Below, in pieces: positions 45,731 to 54,226 of a stretch of 64,000 nt of DNA (the stretch's first letter is position 1; each line of letters begins with the position of its first letter). Source of the stretch: Paenarthrobacter nicotinovorans (GTDB lineage: Bacteria > Actinomycetota > Actinomycetes > Actinomycetales > Micrococcaceae). The stretch is taken from contig NZ_SZVS01000005.1 in assembly GCF_007670255.1 (NCBI RefSeq), positions 124,001 to 188,000 of the forward strand. Reading direction: 5' to 3'. The position numbers and the translations under genes are program-made. The notes under the pieces are model-generated. The model had not been told where the DNA came from. It searched no databases and saw nothing but the letters and a program-made list of their open reading frames with translations.

Positions 45731-45758
45731 TGAACCTTTTCGCGACGTAAGTCGTCGT
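45731..45758 (+). promoter_or_regulatory. ECF promoter of the sigma/anti-sigma operon
   Basis: TGAACC (45731-45736), 16 bases, CGTCGT (45753-45758), close to the SigL-type consensus of mycobacteria as I recall it. The two -35 elements form a palindrome around 45729-45730. Confidence 0.78.
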
Positions 45759-45786
45759 ATCGGGTGACACAGCGAAGGAGGTGGCT

Positions 45787-46284
45787 ATGCCGTTGGATGA
45801 GGACGTGGTGGCAGCGATCTACCGCGACCACGGCGTAGCGCTGAAACGCTTCGTGCTCAGCTGCACGCCCGACGCCAATCTGGCCGACGACGTGGTGCAG
45901 GAAACCATCCTCAAAGTGTGGCAGCACGCCCCGCAGATCACTGGAAGCCTGCGCAGTTACCTGTTCAGGACCGCGAGGAACGTGATCATCGACAATTACA
46001 GGAAGGCCCAACGCCGCCCCACCGAAACGGGCGAGCATGACCTGCCGGACCATGCAGCCACCGAACGCGTGGACGAACTCCTCAACCGCGTGCTCATGGA
46101 GGAAGCGCTGCTGCGGCTTAGCGTCGAACACCGCGAGGTCCTGGTAGCCCTCCACTATCAGCGGTCCACTGTCGTGGAGGCTGCGCTCCAGCTGAACATT
46201 CCTGCGGGAACTGTGAAATCCCGGGCCTTCTACGCTGTGAAGGCCCTCCGAACGATCCTTGATGAAATGGGGGTGGAACGATGA
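45787..46284 (+). CDS. ECF sigma factor, SigL-like
   Basis: 165 residues, sigma-70 regions 2 (A-L-K-R-F-V-L-S-C, then D-V-V-Q-E-T-I-L-K-V-W) and 4 (L-L-R-L-S-V-E-H-R-E-V-L-V-A-L-H-Y, then T-V-K-S-R-A-F-Y-A-V-K-A-L). The R-S-Y-L-F-R-T-A-R-N-V-I-I-D pattern is typical of the SigK/SigL group. The ATG at 45787 has a GGAGG site five bases away. It overlaps the anti-sigma gene by four bases and is likely self-activated from the promoter upstream. Confidence 0.92.
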   Translation: MPLDEDVVAAIYRDHGVALKRFVLSCTPDANLADDVVQETILKVWQHAPQITGSLRSYLFRTARNVIIDNYRKAQRRPTETGEHDLPDHAATERVDELLNRVLMEEALLRLSVEHREVLVALHYQRSTVVEAALQLNIPAGTVKSRAFYAVKALRTILDEMGVER

Positions 46285-46952
46285 ACGGCGAGTCCGTCCA
46301 CCAATTGCTGGGCGCCTATCTGCTGGGTGGCCTTGAGCCGGAAGAAGCCCGTGCCTTCGAAGACCACCTCGCCCGGTGTGCCGGGTGCCGCGGTGAACTG
46401 GAAGAGCTGGAGAGTCTTCCCGCGCTCCTGGACGCAGTCCCCGCTGCCGACGCCGTCGCGCTCACCTCAAGTGGCAACGCAACGCTGGCGCCATTGGGAA
46501 CGGAAGCGGAGCAGCTTCCGGAAAAGGTTCTGGTTGATCTTGGGGTCCGCAGGCGGAAATCACGACGCCGGTGGGCAGCTGTTGTTGGTGCGGTCGCCGC
46601 TGCCTGCCTGGCACTTGGGTTCTTGGGTGGGCCTTTGCTGAACCAACCTCCGAAGCCTGATGCGAGCTATTCAGTGCAGTCGGACGGTGGGCTTCAGCTG
46701 ACCGTGGATATGGTCAAGAAGACCTGGGGCACAGAGCTGGATGTCGAAGGACGCAGCATGCCGCTCCAAGGGACGCTCTACCTCTGGGTGAAGGGCCGTG
46801 ACGGGGCCGAGGAACGTACGTGCGGGTGGACGGCCACGCCGAGTGGGCGCATCAAGATCACGGGCGCCACCCCGGTGCAGCTGGCGGGGATAGCCGGAGT
46901 GGAGCTCAGGGACGAATCCGACAAAACGGTGGCGTCGATCTCTGTCCCGTGA
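46281..46952 (+). CDS. Zinc-finger anti-sigma factor, RslA-like
   Basis: 223 residues. The cytoplasmic N terminus carries the zinc anti-sigma motif H-x3-C-x2-C (His29, Cys33, Cys36), a single transmembrane helix lies at about 98-118, and the rest is an extracellular anti-sigma K-like domain (V-D-M-V-K-K-T-W-G-T-E-L-D). It should hold the SigL-like factor inactive until an extracytoplasmic or redox cue releases it. ATGA overlap with the sigma gene. Confidence 0.92.
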   Translation: MNGESVHQLLGAYLLGGLEPEEARAFEDHLARCAGCRGELEELESLPALLDAVPAADAVALTSSGNATLAPLGTEAEQLPEKVLVDLGVRRRKSRRRWAAVVGAVAAACLALGFLGGPLLNQPPKPDASYSVQSDGGLQLTVDMVKKTWGTELDVEGRSMPLQGTLYLWVKGRDGAEERTCGWTATPSGRIKITGATPVQLAGIAGVELRDESDKTVASISVP

Positions 46953-46971
46953 GGGTCGGTGCCGTGATGAG

Positions 46972-47454
46972 TCACTGCCGCGACTGGGCTTTCAACTCGG
47001 CCACCAGTGCCGGATCCTCGCAGGCCCGGGCAAAGGCTTCGATCCGTCGTTCGATTTCCCGGCCCAGCAGCCAACTGCCGATTCTCTCAGCCACTGGTCT
47101 GATGAGAGCCGGGCGGCACGAAAAGGTGTACTTCCAGACGGCCCGGGTGCCGCCGTCGTCGGGGGTGAACCGCCAGCCGCCGCCGAAGTTCTCAAAGAAC
47201 CACGGACCGGACACCATGGTCATGCCCACGTTGCGTGGGGGAGTGTAGGAGACGTATTCGCTGACCATCTTCAGGCCCATGCGCGAAACCGTCCGGGTCC
47301 GCACACCTTTGCCCGCAGCTTGGGCGCCATCCATGAAGGACTGGGCGGAGATGAAGGGGTCCCACTTGAGCCTGAACGCACCCGTGGTCTGGGAGAGGGC
47401 GAACGCTGTTTCGGGGTCGAGGCGAATGAATCGTTCGGCTCGGACTTGGGGCAT
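46972..47454 (-). CDS. SRPBCC-family protein
   Basis: 160 residues of the START/SRPBCC fold: a first strand with R-A-E-R-F-I-R-L-D-P-E-T-A-F-A-L, the W-F-F-E-N-F-G-G-G-W-R-F centre and a long C-terminal helix ending E-R-R-I-E-A-F-A. Such proteins bind hydrophobic ligands or act as cyclases. The ATG at 47454 shares its A with the stop of the gene upstream (TGATG), so the two are coupled; the longer frame to 47661 is a shadow. Confidence 0.78.
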   Translation of the reverse strand: MPQVRAERFIRLDPETAFALSQTTGAFRLKWDPFISAQSFMDGAQAAGKGVRTRTVSRMGLKMVSEYVSYTPPRNVGMTMVSGPWFFENFGGGWRFTPDDGGTRAVWKYTFSCRPALIRPVAERIGSWLLGREIERRIEAFARACEDPALVAELKAQSRQ

Positions 47455-47846
47455 CAGAATCCCTGCCCGGAGCCGAGCACCAGAAACACGATGAAGACCA
47501 CGCCGAAGATGTTGATCGCCATGACCGACAGTCCGATGATCCCCGTGACCCGCCCGGCGTTCATGCGTCCGGCGCGGAAGACCGCAATGAGCCCGCTGAT
47601 CACGGAAACGATGGCCAGGAGAACTGCCGTCCCGGCCAGGACCAAGGCACCGATCCACCACGCGTCGTTGCCTTGGTTGTAGCGGCTCATGGCCGAAGCC
47701 ACAGCTGCGACGCCCAGCGGAATGCTGACCGCCGCTGCGATAGGCGAGAGGACTGCTGAGACGATGCTCGTAATACCGGCACCCAGACCCGGTGTGCCGA
47801 AACGCTGCGGTTGCCGGTAGTGGTCCACCGGCGGCTGATAGCTCAT
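47454..47846 (-). CDS. DUF4190-like membrane protein
   Basis: 130 residues with a proline/tyrosine-rich N terminus (S-Y-Q-P-P-V-D-H-Y-R-Q-P) and three hydrophobic helices at about 26-45, 55-85 and 100-125. The pattern fits DUF4190-type small membrane proteins of actinobacteria. It overlaps the SRPBCC gene at one base and lies 21 bases from trmB, which is upstream on the same strand, so they may form one transcript. Confidence 0.72.
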   Translation of the reverse strand: MSYQPPVDHYRQPQRFGTPGLGAGITSIVSAVLSPIAAAVSIPLGVAAVASAMSRYNQGNDAWWIGALVLAGTAVLLAIVSVISGLIAVFRAGRMNAGRVTGIIGLSVMAINIFGVVFIVFLVLGSGQGF

Positions 47847-47867
47847 GGTTCCCCCAAGGTCCGTTGG

Positions 47868-48779
47868 CTAAAGCTTGCGGTACGTAAGGTCGAAGATCAT
47901 GCGGCCGGCCTCGTGTGCCTTGTTCTCGAAGCTGGTTCGAATGCGGCCTTCGAATCGCGGCGCCCAGCCGCCCTCCTGGTCCACGCCCTCGTTAGGTCCG
48001 GTGTGCTCCGTGCTGACGGGTGCCCGGCCTTCGCGTACAGGCGCGCCACCCACAACGGATTCGACGCCGGATTGCCACACTTGCGTCAACGGGCTCTCCT
48101 CGCCGCTGCGCTCGCCTTCGTGCATGTTCTCGAACTCCGTGGACCCTGCCAGGACTTCCCGGACGTGGACTGCATAGTTGGACCAGTCGGTGGCGATCCT
48201 CCAGTAGCCGCCCTTTTGCAGCGCCTTGGCGGCAACAGAGGCGAAGGCCGGCTGGATGAGGCGGCGCTTGTGGTGGCGGGCCTTGTGCCAGGGGTCGGGG
48301 AAGAAGACCCAGAGCTCGCTGACGGAGCCTGGGGGAAGCATGGATTCGAGGACCTCGGGTGCGTTGGCTTCCACCACCCTCACATTGGTCAGTCCGCGGC
48401 TGTTGATCTTGATGATGGTGTTGGCAAGGCCCGGCGTGTAGACCTCGACGGCAAGGAAGTCCTTGTCCGGGTTCTGCTCGGCGGCGTGAACAACCGCGTC
48501 ACCCAGTCCCGAACCGATCTCCACGATCAACGGCGCTTTGCGTCCAAAAACAGCCTCGGCGTCGAAGGTGTAATCCGGGTGCACGGACGTGTTGGCCACG
48601 TGACGGGGAACCTGGACAGCCCAGCGCTCGGCGTGCTCTTCCCACGCCGCCTGCCTGCGTCCCTGGAGGCGGGTGCCGCGGCGCACGAAACTGACCGGAC
48701 GGCCACCATAGGTTCCGAAGGAAGCCTGGCTGCCAGGAGTTATGGGGCGTGGGGTATCTGGGGTTTCACTCATGTCCAT
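47868..48779 (-). CDS. trmB: tRNA (guanosine(46)-N7)-methyltransferase
   Basis: Makes m7G46 in tRNA with S-adenosylmethionine. 303 residues, longer than E. coli TrmB because of an extra N-terminal stretch and an inserted loop near residues 245-265. The SAM motif is V-E-I-G-S-G-L-G-D, the family signature F-F-P-D-P-W-H-K-A-R-H-H-K-R-R is intact, and the A-T-D-W-S-N-Y motif and the C-terminal T-S-F-E-N-K-A-H-E-A-G follow. The start may be 48779 or 48773. Confidence 0.94.
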   Translation of the reverse strand: MDMSETPDTPRPITPGSQASFGTYGGRPVSFVRRGTRLQGRRQAAWEEHAERWAVQVPRHVANTSVHPDYTFDAEAVFGRKAPLIVEIGSGLGDAVVHAAEQNPDKDFLAVEVYTPGLANTIIKINSRGLTNVRVVEANAPEVLESMLPPGSVSELWVFFPDPWHKARHHKRRLIQPAFASVAAKALQKGGYWRIATDWSNYAVHVREVLAGSTEFENMHEGERSGEESPLTQVWQSGVESVVGGAPVREGRAPVSTEHTGPNEGVDQEGGWAPRFEGRIRTSFENKAHEAGRMIFDLTYRKL

Positions 48780-48843
48780 TCAAGAATACTTTGCGCGCGC
48801 TAAGCACGGATGCCGTGCTTAAGCGCAGATGCATGCGCCTGCA

Positions 48844-49104
48844 CTACGCCGCGCTAATCCACGCCCGGACGGCTGCGCGGATCGCTTCTGAGCGGCTCAG
48901 GTGATCATGCTCGGCGCGGGCAGAGAGCTGCCGAAGCAGCTCCGCGTCCATGCGTACGGGCACCACTTCGCCGGGGCCCTCGCCAACCGGGCGGCGGCCA
49001 CGCTTGCGAAGTTGCTCAGTTGGGTATCCGCGCTCGGCCTCGTCAGCCCAGGCTTGGATCATCTCAGGGGTGACTGGTGCACCATTGATCCGCTCAGCAC
49101 TCAT
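48844..49104 (-). CDS. Ribbon-helix-helix (CopG-type) protein, orphan antitoxin-like
   Basis: 86 residues. The C-terminal half is an RHH DNA-binding unit (V-P-V-R-M-D-A-E-L-L-R-Q-L-S-A-R-A, then S-R-S-E-A-I-R-A-A-V-R-A-W). The N-terminal half is charged and may be the partner-binding part. Antitoxins of several type II systems look like this, but no toxin gene adjoins: trmB is downstream and an MFS gene diverges. A small palindrome just upstream could be its own operator. Confidence 0.75.
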   Translation of the reverse strand: MSAERINGAPVTPEMIQAWADEAERGYPTEQLRKRGRRPVGEGPGEVVPVRMDAELLRQLSARAEHDHLSRSEAIRAAVRAWISAA

Positions 49105-49111
49105 GTCTAAA

Positions 49112-49122
49112 TCGTATTACGA
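49112..49122. promoter_or_regulatory. Candidate RHH operator
   Basis: TCGTA-T-TACGA, a perfect 5-1-5 palindrome in an AT-rich patch, seven bases upstream of the RHH gene start. Confidence 0.45.
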
Positions 49123-49170
49123 AATTGAGGGTCGGGAAAGGGCGTGCGACGGCCTGACAGAATAGGACGT

Positions 49171-50448
49171 GTGACCTCCTCCCAGAAGCCCGCCGCAACA
49201 GAGAAATCCGTCCTGCCCGAGATCGCCGTGGACGCGGAGATCGATGACGAACCCCCAGCGGACCCCACCCAACTTCGGGGCAAGAAGGGCCTGGCATACC
49301 TTGGCATCTGCCTTGTCCTGATCGGCCTGAACCTGCGAACGGTCTTCTCGAGCTTTTCAGCGGTCCTTCCCGAAATAACGTCCGACGCCGGTCTGCCGGG
49401 CTGGTCGCTGGTGGTCCTCACCACGGTGCCGGTCACCTTGTTGGGCGTGTTCGCGCCGCTTGCCCCAATCCTGGCCCGGAGGTTTGGTGCAGAAAGAGTG
49501 CTGCTCGGGGCCATGGCAGTCCTCACGGCGGGCCTTCTGCTCAGGCCGCTGGATATCCCAGGGGCCGGGCATCTCCCCGCACTTCTGGCCGGAACCGCCG
49601 CGTGCGGTGCCGCGATCGCGCTGTGCAACGTCCTTCTCCCCGGGGTGGTGAAGAGGGACTTCCCGCACCGCCTTGGCCTGATGGGTGGCCTCTATACGAC
49701 GGCAATCTGCGCGTCAGCCGCGCTCGGTGCCGGATTCACGTACCCGGTCTTCACGGCAACCGGCCACTGGACATCGGCGCTGTGGTTCTGGGTGGTGCCG
49801 GCCGCCGTCGTGCTTTTGCTGTTCCTTCCGCTGGCAATCCGCCAGCCGTCCACGAAGCACCAAGCCATGCACGGAGGCGTGAACGTGTGGCGCTCGGCGG
49901 TGGCTTGGCAGGTGACGATGTTCATGGTGCTGCAGGCGATGATGTCCTTCAGCGTGTTCGCGTGGATGGCACCCATCCTGCGTGACCGCGGCATTGACGG
50001 GGCAATGGCCGGGCTCATTGTGTCGGTGTCTATTGTGTTGCAGATGCTCGGCTCCCTGTTTGCCCCGGCCCTGGCGACGCGTTTCAAGGACCAGCGGATC
50101 ATCAACATGGTGGTGGCCCTGATGACCGGAGGCGGCTTCGCGCTGACAATATTCGGGCCCACGGAACTCATCTGGGTATGGACCGGTTTGAACGGGCTGG
50201 GGCAGGGTTCGCTGACGGCGGTCGCCCTGACGATGATCATGGTCCGGACCCGGGATGCCCATACTGCCGCGCACCTGTCCGGGATGATGCAGGGGGTTGG
50301 CTATGGGCTGGGCTCCACGGGGACGCTGATGGTGGGCCAGTTGCATCAGGCAACGGGAGGCTTCGCGGCGGCGGGGATCCTGTTCCTGGTGGTTGGTTTG
50401 CTTGCGGCGTTCTTCGGCTACCGCGCAGGCCGTGACCGCTTCGTTTAA
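49171..50448 (+). CDS. MFS transporter, CynX/NimT type
   Basis: 425 residues with 12 predicted helices. The CynX/NimT group is recognised by L-I-G-L-N-L-R-T-V-F-S-S near the start, followed by the usual G-V-F-A-P-L-A-P-x-L-A loop. Family members include cyanate, nitroimidazole and 2-aminoethylphosphonate-type transporters; the substrate here is open. The GTG at 49171 follows AGGACGT; 49144 is also in frame. A shared-arm hairpin starts at its stop. Confidence 0.86.
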   Translation: MTSSQKPAATEKSVLPEIAVDAEIDDEPPADPTQLRGKKGLAYLGICLVLIGLNLRTVFSSFSAVLPEITSDAGLPGWSLVVLTTVPVTLLGVFAPLAPILARRFGAERVLLGAMAVLTAGLLLRPLDIPGAGHLPALLAGTAACGAAIALCNVLLPGVVKRDFPHRLGLMGGLYTTAICASAALGAGFTYPVFTATGHWTSALWFWVVPAAVVLLLFLPLAIRQPSTKHQAMHGGVNVWRSAVAWQVTMFMVLQAMMSFSVFAWMAPILRDRGIDGAMAGLIVSVSIVLQMLGSLFAPALATRFKDQRIINMVVALMTGGGFALTIFGPTELIWVWTGLNGLGQGSLTAVALTMIMVRTRDAHTAAHLSGMMQGVGYGLGSTGTLMVGQLHQATGGFAAAGILFLVVGLLAAFFGYRAGRDRFV

Positions 50449-50514
50449 CCCAAGTAGGGGACAGCTAACGGCCCAGTGAGCGGTCAGTGGGCCGTTAGCT
50501 GTCCCCTAGTTGGG
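50449..50514. terminator. 27-bp inverted repeat, shared-arm family copy 2
   Basis: Arms 50449-50475 and 50488-50514 match at 26 of 27 positions, 12-base loop. The outer arm CCAAGTAGGGGACAG is identical to that at 3707; the inner arm differs yet pairs perfectly. It fills the gap between two convergent genes and so can serve both as a terminator. Confidence 0.72.
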
Positions 50515-50522
50515 GGAGGGGG

Positions 50523-51815
50523 TTAGACGGTCAGGTCCTTGCCCTTGGTTTCGGGGATCGTGAACACGAACGCGATGCTGATCACCAGCAGGACCACGGC
50601 ATAGACGTTGAACAGGTAACCGTGACCGATCGTGCCCAGCCACGTCTGCAGGTACGGCGCCGTTCCACCGAAGGCCGCGACGCAGATGGAGTACGGAACG
50701 CCGACGCCGACGGTGCGGATGTGCGTCGGGAAGAGCTCCGCGTACACGGCCGGAACGATCGCGGCGCTGCCTGCGATGAAGAACAGCATCACGGACATGG
50801 ACACCGTGAGCTGCCACGGGGAATCCTTCAGCAGCCACGTCATCGGGAAGTGGAGCAGCGCAGCACCCGCGGAGGACATGATCAGGACGGGCTTGCGGCC
50901 GATACGGTCCGAAAGCTTGCCCCAGAATGGCAAGGCAGCGATGAACACCACGTTGGCAATGACGCCTGCCCAGAGCGCCGCTCCGCGGTCCATCTTCAGG
51001 GCGGTTGCGGCGTAGCTCGGGGCCACGACGCCCCAAATGTAGTAGACCACCGTGAGGCCAACGGTCAGCCCGATGACCTGCAGGGCCTGCTTGCGGTACT
51101 TGACGATCTGCGGCCACATCGGGGCGCGCTTTTCCTTGGGTGCCTCTGCCTCGAACGCTTCGGTTTCCTTCATCTTGGCCCGCATGATCAGGGCGTAGAT
51201 ACCCAGCGCACCACCGATCAGGAACGGAATGCGCCAGCCCCAAGCGCTCATGTCATCCTTGCTCAGGACGGCCGTGAGGATCGCGCCCAGCAGCGTGCCG
51301 GCCAGGATGCCGGCGGTGCCGGAGGTGTAGATGAGGGTTGCCCAGAAGCCGCGCTTCTCCTTGGGCGCCATCTCGGACAGGTACGTTTGCGACGACGGCA
51401 ACTCGCCACCGTGCGCCAAGCCCTGGATGAGGCGGGCCACCAGCAGCATCACGGATGCGAAGGCACCGACCGCCGCGAAGGTGGGGGCGATACCGATCAA
51501 CAGGCTGCCCACGGCACCCAGCGCAACGGCGATGGTCATCGAGGTCTTGCGGCCGATCCTGTCACCGATCCAGCCGAACACGAAACCGCCGAAGGGACGG
51601 GCAACAAAGCCGACGGCGAAGATCGCCAAGGTGGACAGGACAGCTGACGTGGGGTCGGCGCTGCTGAACAACGCGCTCGCGATGAACGGCGAGAACGTGG
51701 CGTAGATGGCCCAGTCGTACCATTCAACGGCGTTGCCGATGCCGGTGCCGACCAGGGTGCGGACATGCGATGTGTGGACCTTGGCGTCGGGGGACGTTCC
51801 AACGGTGGTGGTCAT
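50523..51815 (-). CDS. MFS transporter, metabolite:H+ symporter (MHS) family
   Basis: 430 residues, 12 helices. The MHS pattern is clear: V-G-T-G-I-G-N-A-V-E-W-Y-D-W in helix 1, F-G-W-I-G-D-R-I-G-R-K in loop 2-3 and G-G-E-L-P-S-S-Q-T-Y in helix 5. MHS members take up proline/betaine, citrate, ketoglutarate or aromatic acids. It lies 15 bases downstream of the M20 amidohydrolase gene, so it may import the amide or release product handled by that enzyme. Confidence 0.9.
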   Translation of the reverse strand: MTTTVGTSPDAKVHTSHVRTLVGTGIGNAVEWYDWAIYATFSPFIASALFSSADPTSAVLSTLAIFAVGFVARPFGGFVFGWIGDRIGRKTSMTIAVALGAVGSLLIGIAPTFAAVGAFASVMLLVARLIQGLAHGGELPSSQTYLSEMAPKEKRGFWATLIYTSGTAGILAGTLLGAILTAVLSKDDMSAWGWRIPFLIGGALGIYALIMRAKMKETEAFEAEAPKEKRAPMWPQIVKYRKQALQVIGLTVGLTVVYYIWGVVAPSYAATALKMDRGAALWAGVIANVVFIAALPFWGKLSDRIGRKPVLIMSSAGAALLHFPMTWLLKDSPWQLTVSMSVMLFFIAGSAAIVPAVYAELFPTHIRTVGVGVPYSICVAAFGGTAPYLQTWLGTIGHGYLFNVYAVVLLVISIAFVFTIPETKGKDLTV

Positions 51816-51830
51816 GGGGTTCTCCAGGGG

Positions 51831-53048
51831 TTAGTTGCCGGCGAGGGTGGCGATGCGGGACACGGCGAGTTCGGCATAGAGCGCCGCACCGTCGGTGAGG
51901 ACGCCGTCGTCGAACGTTGCGTACGGCGAGTGGTTGAAGGGCGACGTCGTGTGGTCGGCTCCGGGGGCGACGGCACTGAGTCCGACGAAGGTTCCGGGAA
52001 CTTCGGCGAGGACGCGGGAGAAGTCCTCCGAACCGCTCAGGGGAGTGGCGATCCGGGTGTGCCTGGACTCTCCGAACATTCCGGCGATGACGTTTTCCGC
52101 GGTGGCCGTTTCGTCGTTGTTGTTGATGGTGAGGGGGTATTCCTCTTGGTAATGCACGTCAGCCTCCAGGCCATGGGCTGCGGCGATGCCGTGGAGCAAC
52201 CGGGGTACTGTCTCCATCATCTTCCGCCTGGACTCTTCGGAAAAGGTCCGGATGGTGGCTTCGATCCTGGCGGTCTCGGGGATCACGTTGCGCATGGTTC
52301 CGGCGTGAAGGACTCCCACGGTCAGGACTACGGGATCGAACATGTTGAACTGCCGGGTGACCATGACCTGGAGCGCGGTGACCATTTCGGCTGCGGCCGT
52401 GACGGGGTCCTTGGCCGAATGCGGGGCTGATCCGTGGCCCCCGGCGCCCAGGACAGTTACGACCAGCCCATCGGAGGAACTGAGCATGACGCCGGGCTTG
52501 GTGACGAACCGGCCGTGCGGTTCCAGGGAAGAGAAGACGTGCATGCCGTAGGCGGTGTCGGCGCGGCGGCCGGCGGCATCCAGGACGCCTTCCTTGATCA
52601 TGTAGCTGGCGCCGTCGAATCCTTCTTCGCCCGGCTGGAACATGAGGATCACGTCGCCGGCCAACTGGTGCTGCCTCTCGGCAAGGAGGGTGGCGGCGCC
52701 GGCGAGCATCGAGGTGTGCAGGTCGTGGCCGCAGGCATGCATCGCGCCGTCCACACGTGAGGTGTAGTCGACGCCCGTGGTCTCCTGCACGGGCAATCCG
52801 TCCATGTCCGCCCGGAGCAACACCACGGGCTTCTCGGCCGAAGCGTGGGCCGCGCCACCGCGCAGAACCGCGGTGACCGACGTCGTCTCTTTGCCCAAGG
52901 TGATCTCGTACGGGAGTCCGTCCAGCGCCTTGAGCACCTTCTCCTGGGTGCGGGGGAGTTGCAGGCCGATCTCCGGTTCGCGGTGGAGGTCGTGGCGGAG
53001 GCGGACGATGTCCTCCTGCAGTTCCTTGGCGTCGGCGACGATGGTCAT
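51831..53048 (-). CDS. M20-family amidohydrolase (hippurate/N-acyl amino acid hydrolase type)
   Basis: 405 residues of the M20D metallopeptidase family. The metal-binding residues are in M-H-A-C-G-H-D-L-H-T, the E-E-G-F catalytic pair follows, and the dimerisation domain has G-A-G-G-H-G-S-A-P-H. It hydrolyses N-acyl amino acids such as hippurate or N-acetyl amino acids. The ATG at 53048 has AGGAG upstream. It is co-directional with the MHS transporter and divergent from an Lrp-type regulator, a likely peptide or acyl-amino acid scavenging unit. Confidence 0.92.
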   Translation of the reverse strand: MTIVADAKELQEDIVRLRHDLHREPEIGLQLPRTQEKVLKALDGLPYEITLGKETTSVTAVLRGGAAHASAEKPVVLLRADMDGLPVQETTGVDYTSRVDGAMHACGHDLHTSMLAGAATLLAERQHQLAGDVILMFQPGEEGFDGASYMIKEGVLDAAGRRADTAYGMHVFSSLEPHGRFVTKPGVMLSSSDGLVVTVLGAGGHGSAPHSAKDPVTAAAEMVTALQVMVTRQFNMFDPVVLTVGVLHAGTMRNVIPETARIEATIRTFSEESRRKMMETVPRLLHGIAAAHGLEADVHYQEEYPLTINNNDETATAENVIAGMFGESRHTRIATPLSGSEDFSRVLAEVPGTFVGLSAVAPGADHTTSPFNHSPYATFDDGVLTDGAALYAELAVSRIATLAGN

Positions 53049-53188
53049 GATTCTCCTGGATCTATCCGGTGATGGTTTCCTCATGCCATTGTGGGGTGAC
53101 CTGCTTCACACGCTTGAAAACAACTGTAAATATGCATAGCTGGGTCTGATTAAGCAGGATTCATGCGTCGCTTTGGGATAATCAACTC

Positions 53189-54226
53189 ATGGAACTCAGC
53201 GAAGAAGATTTGCGCCTGGTCAACGCGCTGCAGATATCGCCGCGGATCAGTTGGTCCGACGCCGGCAGCGTCCTGGGCGTCCACGCCACCACACTCGCCT
53301 CGCGCTGGGACCGCCTGAGGGCTGCCGGCGCCGCCTGGACCACGGCACACCTGATGGGTGATCCCAAGGACATGTGCCTCGCCATGGTGGATATCGACTG
53401 CGAAATGCACTTACGTCCGGACGTCACGTCCGCGGTGGCGCAGCTTCCCGAGGTAATCACCGTGGAAGAGGCCGCCAGCAACCGCGACCTGACGCTCACG
53501 GTGATCACCCAGGACCTGGAACAGTTCAGCACCCAGGTGTTGCCCCGGCTCAAGGAAATCCGCGGACTCACGAAGTACCACACGGCCTTGTGCACGCGGA
53601 TCCACACCAGTGGCTACGCCTGGCGTTTAAACGTGCTCAGCAAAGCCGAACAACAGGCTTTGCGGGCACTCGCGGGCCCTGAGGCCGGCAATCCTTCAGC
53701 CCTGGATACCGTCGTGGCGCCCCTGCCCGAAACACACCTGGCGCTCATTCCGTTCCTCGCCCGCGACGGCCGCGCCACGGCCGCGGAGATCGCCCGTGCC
53801 CTGGGCCGCAACCCGGCCACGGTCCAGCGCCAACTCGGGCGCGTCTTGGCCAGCCGGATGCTGTCCTTCCGCTGCGAAATAGCCCAGCAGTTCTCAGGGT
53901 TCCCCATCACCGTCCAATGGTTCGCCAACGTCCCGCCCGGACAACACGAAGCCGCCGCCACCGAACTCAGGGCCATCCGCAACATCCGCTTCTCCGCCTC
54001 CACCACGGGCCGGACAAACTTCACCATGATCATGTGGCTGCGTTCGCTGGCGGACGTGATGGAAATGGAGCTCACTATCCAACAGCGCATTCCGGGCATC
54101 GAGCTTGTGGAAAGCGTGGTGATGCTCAATACGGCCAAGCGGGTGGGGTGGATGCTGCATCCCGATTCGACCGCCACGGGAACCGTGGTTCCGCCCTATG
54201 GAGAGCTGTTGCCTGCGGGTATCTAG
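53189..54226 (+). CDS. Lrp/AsnC-family regulator with two modules
   Basis: 345 residues, about twice the usual 150-160. It carries two tandem Lrp-like units: helix-turn-helix regions near residues 14-35 (S-W-S-D-A-G-S-V-L-G-V-H-A-T-T-L) and 190-215 (T-A-A-E-I-A-R-A-L-G-R-N-P-A-T-V-Q-R-Q), each followed by an AsnC-type ligand domain. Lrp-like regulators sense amino acids, so control of the divergent M20/MHS genes is a reasonable inference. The gap between them (53049-53188) is AT-rich and includes ATATGCAT. Confidence 0.85.
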   Translation: MELSEEDLRLVNALQISPRISWSDAGSVLGVHATTLASRWDRLRAAGAAWTTAHLMGDPKDMCLAMVDIDCEMHLRPDVTSAVAQLPEVITVEEAASNRDLTLTVITQDLEQFSTQVLPRLKEIRGLTKYHTALCTRIHTSGYAWRLNVLSKAEQQALRALAGPEAGNPSALDTVVAPLPETHLALIPFLARDGRATAAEIARALGRNPATVQRQLGRVLASRMLSFRCEIAQQFSGFPITVQWFANVPPGQHEAAATELRAIRNIRFSASTTGRTNFTMIMWLRSLADVMEMELTIQQRIPGIELVESVVMLNTAKRVGWMLHPDSTATGTVVPPYGELLPAGI

